Positions 14,201-26,651 of a stretch of DNA of 64,000 bases are shown here, piece after piece. Within the stretch, counting starts at the first letter, position 1. Each line of letters opens with the position of its first letter. The translations under genes were made by a program, and so were the position numbers. The stretch is from positions 986,032 through 1,050,031 of the forward strand of contig JAYKAV010003044.1 of NCBI GenBank assembly GCA_035582835.1. Direction: 5' to 3'. Below the pieces are notes generated by a model. The model worked only from the letters and a program-made list of their open reading frames with translations, was not told the DNA's origin and did not search any database. Source of the DNA: Phoebastria nigripes. Its lineage: Eukaryota; Chordata; Aves; Procellariiformes; Diomedeidae.

Positions 14201-17200
14201 AGAGCATCCCCCAAGTCGGGTAGCCAAGGGCCATCCCAAGCTCACAATTGCTCACCCAGCTGGCTGGTTTCTTGAAACGAGAGAGAACGATAACAAACCA
14301 CAGCTCAGTCCAGTCTGCGCAGAAGAACCGTTTCTGGAGGCACGTCTGAGGTGTGCCTCCCCTGTCTTCTGCTGCGGTCCTTGGCAGCTCTCCCTTTTGT
14401 GTTTGGCTGTTTCATGTTGCGGAAGAGAAATGACACAAGGCAGCTTAACTCTCAGGACCTGCGATCTTCCATTGTTTTCAGGAGATCTTGTGAACATCGG
14501 CGGTGCAGGGATCCACGCTGGCCGTAGGCACAAGGGAATGGGTTCCAGCCAAAATAGGTGGTTTAGCGAGTGAAATGAGGAGTGAAGGCCAAAGCAGAAA
14601 AGATAAGCATTGCTGCAAACCTTCCTGGAATTCTTAGAATTAATTTATGCTAAAATACGTAGTGCGGTCTGTAATAAATCATCAGTATGTTATGCTTTCA
14701 ATTTCTGGGTTTGGAAAGGTTGGAGAAAACATTATTTTATTCATTATGTGCTGCCTTCTCCAAGGCATCTTTTTAAAGCAGTGTTCTCTAGCAGCTGATA
14801 ACATCTTTTAACCAGCTCCTTATCTCCACCTCAGCCACAGGTTTTCCTTTAATTTTTGCTTCATTTGTTGCATTTCAGTCTGTTTCCTCTCCTTTGCTGT
14901 ATGCTACAGCAACCGTGCTACAGTACAAGTTGTGTAATAATTCAAGAAACAAACATATGTTGAGATTCCAGTCATTACAAATACTCTTTTTTTCTGGGAA
15001 GATGCTCAGAGGATTCCCACTCCAGAGGTTTAATTAATGAGAGTTGTGTGAGAAAGGGAGGACACCTTCCGTATATCCTTGATCCAAGTTCAAGTGCTCG
15101 TGCATTCCTGTTGTGCAATGCAGTTTTTTGACTTGGGCTGAAGCTTGCTGTTCCGTGCAACCTTGACCCAAACTAAGTTGTTTGATAGCGCAGGAGGAGG
15201 AGGATCTCCCACTGACAACCCGCACAAACAAATCAAGGGTGGCACCAGCCAGCAAAGGAGTTTGTTACAGTCACTTTTTACTGCTAGGTATGTTACAAAA
15301 TTCAAATGAAAAATGGTATCTCTGAAAATGGGAATCCTCCTTCTTCTGAGACTGTGGCATCAGGTTCAAAGAACAAGTTCAAGGAGTTTGTGCCTCTGGA
15401 GCTCCTTTATCCTCAGGTTTCCCGTGTGCTTAGCTTGTGTTCACTGATTACAGCTATGTTATGGTTTTAAGTTAATACTGTAGTGCATATATATGTGTAT
15501 GCATGTATATGAACGTTAGGATATCATAGTACGTACATGGTTTATAGTATGTTAGTACCACCTTATAGCTAGTATTTAAAAATATGTATTGCATTTTAAC
15601 GGTCCCTTCACTGGAAACACGGAAATGATTTGCAGTGGAGTGGTTATTTATCTTTCTAGCCATATATAAGCACGTAGACCCTTCAGGCACAGCCAGCGCC
15701 CCACGCTTTGTAGGAACCTATGTCTGGACCCTGCTCCTCTCTGAGTTACCCCTGTCCTGGCCCGCCAGACACGATCTGCGTGCGGTGCTCTTACTGGTAG
15801 TGATGGCGTTGGCGCCCTGTTCGAGTTTGTAGGGAAGGGGTTGGGGAACAAGCTGTGCTGTGCAGGGGCTGGAGCCGTGTCGTCGTCTTCAGGCTCCGTG
15901 GCTGGCTTCCCTCTGCCCGGGAGCGGGGCAGGAGCGCTAGCAGCTGGAAGCAGGCGCACGGTAAGCGTTTGTCAGCAGAAGCAGCTCTAGACCGAAAGGA
16001 GGGTCCAGGCAACCCTTGCTATTCTGGGGTGAGATTTCCCAGTCCCAGCNTGGCTGGTTTCCTCCCAGACATGCTTAATTTTATGGGACTTCAGTTTCTC
16101 GTGGTTCAGCTTGCACACACAGACACGTGTGCTGTATATAGTTGTGCAAACGGTTTTTCTTTCCATAATTCAATGTTCGTGGGGCCTCTGTAACCCCTTT
16201 ACATTCCCATTGGCTACAGGGACACCTGCTAGACCCTCAGTCTCTATAAACCAGCCAAAAAACTGTTCTGAAGGCCAACAGGTGTTTCTAGTTTGCTGTA
16301 TGTGAATGCGTATTAACTGTCTTTCTTCCCACCTCCCCAAGCAAATAAAACCACAGTTGAATCTGGAAATCCTCCACTCAACACCAGAACAGCAGGCGGC
16401 CCTGCACAGGGGTGCCAAGAAGTCCAAACAAGCTCCCTTCTCCACGGCGGGCCGTCTAGCACACTCGCGGGCTAGACGCCGGGGCTGCTGGCCTTTAGCC
16501 GCTCTCTTAAGTAATGCCTTTGTGTTTCACTTTCCATTTATTCTGGAACATTAGCTGAAAAGCCTGGCATGCAGCAGCTTTTAGGACACTATCATACCCA
16601 TAGCACTGTTGGCTTTTGTTTGCGTATAGCAGCGCAGACCATCGGGCAGGCTGGTCCAGCTCCGTTTGCATACATTCAGTGGCCATCAGTGGTTTTGCAG
16701 TGCAAGCAGTTTTTGATGTTTTCACCCTACTAAGCGCATCTGCCTTTCTCAGATGCCTTCAGTCCAGGCTTCCAGGCTTCTCAAAGACGTCTTGTAAGTG
16801 GCAGAGACTTAAAACATATATATCACTGATTTGAGGTGGGACTCTGCTGCAGATGGGCTATGCTAATACAAACGAATGGTGACAACAAAGAAGTAGAACA
16901 GCCCGTGTTTGCAGATTAAAATAGAGATTCTTTTTTTATAGAGATCTAAGTGGCTTGCTTAAAGACTGCATAGATTGTTACCAAAGGTCCAAACCAGCTC
17001 TTGGCTCTTCTAGCCAGGAGCTGTTTTGAATCATTGATAATGGAAGTCAGTTATGCTGATTCATGGTCCTAATCTGATTGCCANAGATCAAAGGGCTGAA
17101 ATAATACAGTCCTGTGTAATAAATGCAAGTGATCGGCAGGATGCTGGGTTCCTTTTGCTGGTTTTACAATATAGTGTGCAGTGGATAAAGGGGACGGGTG

Positions 17201-20200
17201 GGTCTTAAGCTGTTAAAGAGAATCCAGGGGATATTGTGCCTTTCCTCAGCATAGCATTGTGTTTTGTGAGGCATATTGGATTTCAGTACAGCAGATGCTG
17301 AGATAATGGATGCCAGATGTATGTCATTAGAGGATGCCTCTTTTTACCAGCTGCAAATTGTCCATCACTTCCTCTACTGTACATTTTCATCACGAGAAGC
17401 TTGAATTCCCACAATTTACTGAGATCTCAGATGTTATCAGGCTTCTCTTTAACTGATAAGTAATGGGCTTGTGCAGCCCAAACCAATCACATGTGGAAAA
17501 GTCAAATAATGTATTTCGATTTGTATTTGTTCAGGAGCTCAGTTATGATTTGCCTTGATAAACTTGCCCAGAAAATTATATTCTACATTTAACTTGTAAA
17601 AGGAATCCCTAGAAAACTCCAAGGATTTAAGTGAAAGAATGCCAAAGATGTTTTTGTACTTATGTGAGAATAAGACGTGGCTTTTCACTTTACGGTCTCT
17701 AGTGTAACAGGATACGCTCTTTAAAAATGCACATTTTTAAACTGAAGAAATGGTTAAAAAGAGAACATTAAGCCGTGCAGACAGTATGAATACAGAATGC
17801 TTCACGTCATATTTAGGGATAAATTCATTATGAAAATATTCATACTTTACACAGGCTTTTAATCAGAAGGAATCCGAGGTTTATGTGAGATTTCATGTGT
17901 GTTTGATACATCTCCATAGTACACTTATTTAGTTCTGTGAATATACCCTTTTCTAAGTCTTTTGAAGTTCATTCCTTCCTGCATGTATTTCCCAGACAGA
18001 ACGCTTCAGAAAATTATTTGCTTGAAATGGTCTGTAAAGTCATTTTTGTTCAAACCTAGAAAAAAGGTTCATTGTAAGGAAAAAATGCCACCGACTTGCT
18101 TTCCTGAAAACTTTCTGCTACTGTGAACACTTTTCTCCTTTCCTGAACTTCTGTTTCGGCTGTGTCTGGTTCAAAGGAGGAAGGTGAGAGCTCAGCGCTG
18201 TGCAGGCGGTGCTGGAAGCTGTCTGGATAGCTGCAGGGTGCTCCTATGGCCAAGTTGCGGGAGATAAGGGAAAAAAGGACTCTGGTCTCTTGAAAGGAAA
18301 GTCTTTGGAGATGTTTGTACCACCATTTTCCATTCTGCGGTTACTACTGAAACTTTCCATAGTTGGAAATGCAGCACCTTTCTTGTGCAGCGTATTGGCT
18401 TTGACCTTTTTTAATGTAACAGCAGAGAGCGGTGATATTTGAAATGCAGAGGAGGAACAGATGTAGAAAATGGTTTTTGGGAAACAGCAGATCAGGTAAT
18501 TTTTCTGGTTTAAAATGATTTAGGCATTATCCCCCTCCATTGCGGTCTGGGAAACTGCCCTGAATTGCACAGCAGAATACTTACTCCTAGCAAATAAATA
18601 CATTATTTCCACCTTTGTTTTTCCCGGTTGCTCAGGATCTCACCTCATTAATAGTGAAGATTTTGGAATGTCAAATATTTGGAGTATCTGGCTATCAGAG
18701 CTATACAATAGGTCTCTGTGACAGGCGATCACTGAACTCCGTCTTTCTGCATGGAGGTGTTTGGTTCGCCTCTAATTCTGATGGCCTGCGCAGTGCTGTG
18801 ACTGTCCCTGTCGAGCAGATGTCTTTGAACTTAAACAACTGCTTCTTCAAGAAGGTGGTTTTCAAGTTTAAAACATTACATTTGCGCTTTTTTTTTAACT
18901 TGTGAATTTAACAAGAAGCAAGTAGCAATGACCCTTTCATTAGAGACAAAAGAAAGCGTGTATAAATGTCTTTTGTGGCTTGGCAGTAAACTTGCTGAGG
19001 ACAACATAAAANGTGCTCATTAAATGTTCTTTAAACAGTATTGCTTTTTGTTTTCAGAAGCAATGTGATGCTTCATTCCACCATTAATTGCCTAATACCA
19101 ATTATGGCATAGACAAGCCATTTGCTATTGTAACTTTTTCAATTTATTTTTCAAGGTTCTTACTCTTGACACCTATTATGCATCTGGGAAAATGAGTGGC
19201 TTTTGTAGTGAAATATAAATAATGAGATCAGTAATCAATAGTTTTACGTAGACCATCCTGTACTATAAATGTTACTGCAGCTCTTGAGAACCTTACAAAA
19301 TGCTTCCCCCCTTAGATGCTTTGTGGTGTTGAACTTAATTATATAGAGACAAAGAGACTAGGAGAAGATTATTTTTTCCCAGGGACTTTCCAGTTCTTTA
19401 GAATATGACGTGTACTGCCCATTGTGCATTGGTAGCTGAGTGAGCAAGCCTCAAAAAAGAGGAACTATTTGCGTTAGTGTTGCATACAATCAAAATTCTG
19501 CAAGTGCCTAGAAAGACTGGGCAAAGAAAGGCTGTCATAGCTGACCATTCTGGTTATAACCCTTCTACCTGAGATCATAATCTTCTTTATGGTATTTCAT
19601 CACTTCTGAGACTGTTCCAGCCAAAAAATGGAAGTTTGCTGGAAGGAGCAGCTGATAGTCAATGCTTCAAAGCTTTGAAAGATGCTTGCTTTGGGATTCC
19701 TTTTGAATAAAGAGTGTGGCTCCTGGCGCTTCTCATTCAGATGAGTAAGTTTAAACCCGACTGGTGAAATAGCTGAATGTCAAACCAATTCTTTCCGTGC
19801 CTGTACCTCTCATTTCTTACTTTGGTAGCAGAGCCTTCTCCTTTGTCATTGTTGCTCCTGAAAATACGTTGTCAAGTCTTATCTCCCCAGCTGAGCGTTC
19901 TTTGCCAGGTCATCATCTGTGTCCACTCAATACAGTTTTCATTAAAGCTTTTGGCTTTAAAAAAGGCCATAGGTCATATTTGGAAGTCTCACTGTAATTC
20001 ACATTATCTTCTGTCGGCCTCTTGAGTGGTCCTGGCTGGCAAGGTCAGCAGCTGGAGGAGCTTAATGTAAATACTCTGTGAGACTGTATTAGTTAGTTGT
20101 TATGAACAGCTGTTCAGAGGAGCTGTCAAATCACTGGTTTTGGACCATTTGGGGCAAGCCCAGAAGCATCAGTTAATTGGTCAAAGACGGGATATTCAGC

Positions 20201-23139
20201 AGATGATAAGCTTTTGTTGGATAGTTCTGTTTGTATTCTGTTTACAGTTTAATTTGCATTTTTTATATCTGTGTACAATAACATCTTAAAAATAGCTATC
20301 AAACATGTTTTTAGGGCAACACTGTATGAGAGCTAGTGGTTCTGGCTTCTGGTTTGTTTGTAAGCAAAAATCAAGAGACTTATGATGTTGTTTGTACTGT
20401 TAGGGATAGACAGTTTTATGGGTACTATATCAGACTATATCCTCCTCCTCCTGGGGAAAGACCAAATCCAATAACCAAAAACTTAGAAGAAAACCTCAGG
20501 TTTTTACAGGCATCTGTTAGGATCCTTCTCTTTTGAATTCTCTGGAGGCTCTGGGCATGGTATGTTCGTAATGATACCTGGAGCTTTGCTAAATTACAAG
20601 TGCACCTAGTTTGTTCACAGAACGCATTTTTCTTGAAATTCACTTGACTACGCTCACTTTGCAACACTGTTGTAAACAAAGGCGGCTGTATTTCACAGGT
20701 ATCTACAGGGGGGAAACGGAATTGTCATTTGTGGATGCAATATTATAGATCAGGAATAATTATGTTAAAGTCAACACTTTGTTCCTTTTTTAAATGAGAG
20801 GAGACAGGAATTTTGATTTCTTTATCCTGGTTAGTCTTCTGCTTAACTACAAGAGTCTGAGAGAAACAAGTGTTGGTGCCGATTTCATGTTCCAGGAGAG
20901 TGAGGTCCACAGATGAGCAGTACTCTGCAAACATGCACATAGCAGCTAATAAAGCTACTAACAGACTCGGATGCGTTAAGCATCACAGCTAGAAGGACTC
21001 GTGAAGTAGGTATGTCTTTTGATGTTTTAGCTGGAGAAATCAGAATGGCAGGTTACGTGACTTGGCCGTGGGAAGGTAACGGAGCGAGTCTGGGACGTAT
21101 CTGGAGCCCAGACCTCCTGCCTCCTGGTGCGTATGCATCTGGCACTCAGACCAGTTCACTCATCTTCAGTCCCTATCTGAACTCTTTACAGCTTAGCCTG
21201 TTGCAACAGCATTTCTTTTGAACCCTCCAACTAGATTTTGATAAATTTTTCCTTGATTCTGTGTGGATCTCGTTGGCTTTGGATCAGGGCGATGTAACTA
21301 GTGAGAACAAAGCTCCATGCTTTCTTACTGCCTCGTCTCAGATACATGGCAGCAAGTCCAGCTTAGCCTGGCTGCTTTGCTGCGAGAGCAGGAGGCATAA
21401 CCGGGGTCCGTTCAGAGGCAATGGGCTGAGTGCCGTGGGGACACACAGCTGAAGATCACCAGCTGCCTGGTGAGCACAGAGCTTCATCCTGGCACAGGCT
21501 TCTCTGCAAAAAGCGATTAATAACAGGACAAAACTGCTGCTGACATTCACACCTTCATACACTCAGCCTTGGCAAACACATCCGTGATCTCATGGAACTG
21601 AGGTCACTTCAAAGATCTGGAAACTTTGAAGGAAGTCTCTTCAGCTTCTCCGTAACAGGAATACAGGTTCTTTCCCAGGAGAGCCATCTTCCCGTCTTTC
21701 CGTGAAATGCAGTTTTGGCCATACAGTGGAAAAAAAAAATCATCAAACACCAGCCCATTTGTTGAGCTCCCGAAGGGAAGCCTTGAAAAGCCTGCCAAGT
21801 GCAGTATATTTTTATATTGCATCCATTATATAATGTGTCAAAAAAGAATTCTCTCCACTATGGAGAGATATTTATAGTCCATAAGGTTTTATGGCAGCAG
21901 TTGAGAGTCTAAGGTTACTCTTGCTGAGACTGGTCAGACTGTTGCCTCTGGCTTCAGTGGGAGAAAGTCTTTAAAGACTGAGGGTAACCTGTGTAAAAAA
22001 AATAGCCCGGCTGGATGGTGTTACCTGTCCCACCTCTCTGTCTGCTGAGGACCCTCGGGAAGACAAAGTGGAAACTTGCCAAAACTGCAAATGAATTGGG
22101 CGAGGCAGTAGAGAGCAAGGACCTCAGTAGAAACCAGTGACAGAGCGTAGGAACGGGCAGAAAGAGGAGAATCTCTCTGGTGATGTGGCTGAGGCTTGCA
22201 ATGGGCAAGAAGCTAAGGAAATAGGGAATCATATGACATCGATAGGAATAAATGTGTGTGTTCTGAGTGGAGTGAGTACATTTGATGAAAATCTTTGTCT
22301 CACCCCTTAATGGAAGCTGCGCGGAAGATACCCAGCACAGCTAGTTATGTGTATGGAAGTACTTTCAGATCCCCATAGCTGTTATCTCTTGCAGATGTTC
22401 CTTCCTCCAGAACATCTGCACAGCCTAAAGAAGTAACTCCCGCTGATCTGGCAGGTATTTGCACGCATTCCAGCGGGGAAGGAGTGATCCCAACAAGCCC
22501 TTTGCTTCTGCATTTTGATGCAGATGAAGAGGTCACAGACATTATTTTGAGCCTCCTTTAGGTCAGGGAGACTTCTGGGAAGCCCCTGGTGACAGTTTCA
22601 CAGAAAAGATAATTGCCTTGTCTTGGAGGAGGCCATGCAGCTGGGAAAGGCGATGAGCAGAAATGCATCTCTGTCACGTGTTTACCAGGACTGAACCACT
22701 GAAATATTTGAGCTTAATTTTCCTCTTCTTTAAAAAAATAAATACCTTAAAGAATAGACAAAATCCTTTGGAACTTTTCATGGCATAGCCCGTCATGTCC
22801 AGGAGTCAAGTTAAAAAAGACCTGCAAAGTTAATTGTCGACGTAGGTCAACTCACTGTCTTATGCAACTTTAAGTTCATAAAAATTTAAAGCCCTAACTA
22901 TGATATTGATTAAATGTAATTTGGCCATCTTACACATTTATATTTGTGAGAAGTTTAACGGGAGCCAAAAATGATAATGCAATCACTCTGGAAAGGCTGG
23001 CTATTACTAAACAGGGGATTTAAGATTGCACATACATGGTTGGTATGTGTGGGAATGATACCACTGTGATAAAATGAACCTGTGGTTTCTAGTCCATCTC
23101 TCCTGGAACTCTCCAAACCTCTGCTTAAAACAGACTGCA

Positions 23140-23171
23140 CATATATATGTATGTATATGTATGTATGTGTG
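23140..23171. repeat. (ATGT)n/(AT)n microsatellite
   Basis: Mixed ATATAT and ATGT units, about 32 bp, ordinary intronic simple repeat. Confidence 0.85.
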
Positions 23172-26100
23172 AATCTTTATATGCATGCTGTTGCATTTTC
23201 TACATCAACGTGTCTTAACAAGCATCGCAGAAATGACTCACATGCTGCCCTTCCTATCATAGCAGATGCAGCCTTCTGCTGGGTAGTTTATGACAAAAAG
23301 ATTATGATAAACAAAAAATTAGAAAAGACCAGATATATCAAAAGTGTTTGAAAAATTACACGTAAGTGACCAGCAAAGTTAAGGTGATGTCCGTTTGGAC
23401 ACAAAATTACAGAAGAAATTATGGGTGAACAAAAAAGCCTGTGAAAAGCAATGAACATTGCACTGAGTAAGTTTTATCTGAGCGCTGCAGGAAGCTACAG
23501 AGCTGTGAAAGATAATCTGCTCCCTGCAGACCACGGCAGATCGCATCAGGCATGTTCTCTTGAAAGGCTGTGCTCTTTTTTTAAAAAGAAGAGATTTCCT
23601 GGAGGTGCTGTCTTCATGGCTGTTTTATTATGTCTCTGTTATTGTAGATCAGGAGGAGACAGGCTGAGGTTGTCTGAGCATTTGATATAATCCATGGAAA
23701 GACATTGAGTTTATAGACGGTTAGGTGGGTAAGGGTGAGAATCTGGTTAGGAATTCCTGAAAGGTGGGAAAATATATAATATATCCTTACAATTTCTCTT
23801 TTTTACAAGTCTGGTTATACCCTTGTATTTTGCAACTTGTCTTTTCCACCTTCAATACCCTTCTGCACCAGAAGCAATTCTGCCCTGCCCGAAGCAGGGG
23901 CTCCNTCGCTGTTTTTTTTCTGCAGCCAGAATTGAGCAGTGGGGGAAGAGCCCCGTCCCTGAGGTTCCCCGTCCCAGGGCTGAACAACTCTCCCCTTGGT
24001 TACACCCTTGGGGGCTCGCATTCCCCGGGTCTGCAACCCCAATTCTGCTGCTTTCTCTAGGCAGCAGTATGGTCGCTGGCTGCTCTCCTGGATATACTGT
24101 GGCAGAAAGGGGTTTTTAATTACTTGGATGCCAAATCCCAGTGTGTGCCGAGTTGTAAAAAAGGGAAACAAAACAAAAATGAAAAAAACAACAAAGAAAC
24201 AAAAATATCCTCACCAAGCATGGATTTTGTATGTAATTTCTGGTTTGCCAACAAACCTTTCAAACATGTTTAGTGGGGAAGCAGCAAAGCTGCAACACTG
24301 ACGCAATTGTGCAACAGCCTGCTCTGGGCTCATCAGTTTGGCAGATTTTCAGAGAAACAATTGAAAATATTTTATTTCAACCCAAATTCAGCCATGCAGA
24401 AGTGTCTGTAGGACCCATGCAGTTCTGCTATTTCTGCACTTTACTGCTTACATTTTAGTACTAGATAAGGCATATTCTCTTATTTCCTTTAGATCATCAG
24501 GAGTGCTTGTTAGTGGGAGAATATTACGTAAACTTTATTAAACAGGTTTTGTTATAATGGCTATAAAACAGAGTAGCTCAAATTCTCAGGACATCACAGC
24601 TTTTTTTCTCAATACAGCTGTTTTAATGAAGATATGCTACAGCAACTTGATCTTTAGAAAATAATTATCCAAAGTTTCATCTTTGAAGTGAATTAATTCA
24701 GTTCAGTGCTGCCCTTTCCGAACAGCTGTAAGTCTGTTAAATTTTATTACGGCCAGAGGGAGGGGATAAAGCCTCTCTGCTCTGCTCGGGGACAATGCTT
24801 GAGAGCTGGATCTCTCCTTAAAGTGCCTACCTCACCCTTTGACTGTGGTGAGAATTTTTCCCATTGGAGAGGTGCAGGGTTGTCCCTCTGGAATTAGATA
24901 AAAATTATTTTATCCCAATTTTAACCACTTTTAATCTATATAGACTCTAGCAGTTTTCTTTTTAATTTTTTTTGGTCAAACAAAATGCAGCAACTTTTGT
25001 TTATTTTTTTGTCTTATTAAAGGTCACTTCCCTACAAAAAAAAGGGGAAAAATGCTTTTTTAAAGCTCAGAGTTTTTTTGGGGAAAAAACGTTACAGGTA
25101 GAAGTTATATATATGTGTATGTATACAATACTACACATGTAAGTGCGGATTCTGTTGGAAAAACAGATTTCACAGGTTTTATTTACTCCGGGAGAATCCT
25201 TTCTAAGAAATTAATTTGGAATTTGGAAAGCCACAAGCCTTTGTTAGCTTGCAAGTTGCATGTTGCGAGCTCTGGGGACCGGAACCATCCGCCTTCAGTA
25301 GGTATTTCAGAAACCTAAGTGTCCAGTCCGGGTATGGATGCTGCCCTACCGGCAGTATATGGCAAAAAGCTTCTAGTCCTGTAAATACTAAATGTGAAGG
25401 TTCAATCTTACACTTGTCTGACCTGGAGTTTACAACAAAGTTCTCTGTGCAGCCAGCTCGTGCTTGCTTGCAATTGCACGTGCTGAAGAGGAAAAAGGCA
25501 GGTCTNGGGGTCTGAAATGCTCAGGAAATGGAAATTCTCCCTCTGCAATAATAANTAATTAGGCAGTTAAAAATTCTTTTAGTAAAAAAGGGGGAAAGAT
25601 GATGATGGGAAAAGGCAACGATGCTGTTTCTCACTAGATAGCAGCAGACAGCTGTCCAAGCAGCACTGCAAGTTCTGCAGCCCGGGCGCGCTCCCTGCGC
25701 TGACGGTCGTTCTCCCAGGCGTTATTGCAGAGGTGTCGAGTAGGACAGATGGTTTCTGAAACACGGAGTCAAAATCGTTCTTCTACTGACCTATTTGGTG
25801 CAATAAGCATCAGTTTGAACACTTGGTCTCGGACACCCACTCTGTGTTTCTGAAGCCAAGACTGGCACTGGATCTCTCTTGTAGCCAGAGCGAATGCACT
25901 GGCACGAGGTCCCAGGCAGCGAGACCGTTCTCTGGACCATCGTGGAGCAGAAATGTCCAGCAACCATTTACACAGCATCCTGTCAGATGATTTTCTGTAT
26001 AGGCATCAGGTCAGCATCGCTGAGAGGTATTTGGGGCTGAGCCAGCTGAGGATATGAGTTTTGCACCTTACAGACAAGAAATTCTGTTTTCCTGGTTCAC

Positions 26101-26450
26101 CAGCGAGGACCGTGGAAGCCGTACAGCTGTCTTGCTTGGAATGCACAGCTGATCTCAGAAATATACTCCCCTATATTTATAATAAAGAATGTGTTTAGTG
26201 AAGAGAGAGAGAAGAGAGCTGCCAGTAATTAGCTGCTGGCGTGCAAGTGGCTGTGAAGTTAGCGAGATGCTGAGATATCCACCAGGCATGTCCCGGCTGA
26301 GCGATGGGAGGGGAGTCACTGCAGCAGCCGTTAGAGGATGTGCAAAAGGAAGGGTCTCAGCAGCAAGGGGTTTTTCCCTGAATATTGGGAACGAATCCAA
26401 TCTGCTTGCTCTATCCAAGGTGAGGAAATAGGCTGCTGAAAGCAGAAGGA

Positions 26451-26651
26451 ATGAGAATGAAGACAGCAGCACAGACTGGGCTGCTTGTATTTGAGGTTTT
26501 GCTTCTTGCTTGCTCCCTCTCGGGCAGAGCTGCAGCATCCCGGCTTTCAGCAGAGCACCGGCAGCGTCTGGGTCCCTCTCGCGGCTCGTGGGAAAAATCC
26601 CGGCAGCACCAGAGCCTCCTCAGACACCGACATGAGGAAGGGCGAACNTAA
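26451..26651 (+). other. Unsupported small open frame (66 aa) with signal-peptide-like start
   Basis: An ATG at 26451 with G at -3 (and A at +4) opens a 66-codon frame ending in TAA. An in-frame TGA at 26421 precedes it. The start is MRMKTAAQTGLLVFEVLLLA, with a basic n-region, then a leucine-rich stretch interrupted by one Glu, then a small-residue run (GRAAAS) that would suit signal peptidase. The remainder is Arg/Ser/His/Gln-rich with no cysteines. I recognise no family. The last codon contains an N (position 26648) but is Thr whatever the base. No strong promoter or donor is seen nearby, so this may be a chance frame inside the MEGF6 intron. Confidence 0.15.
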
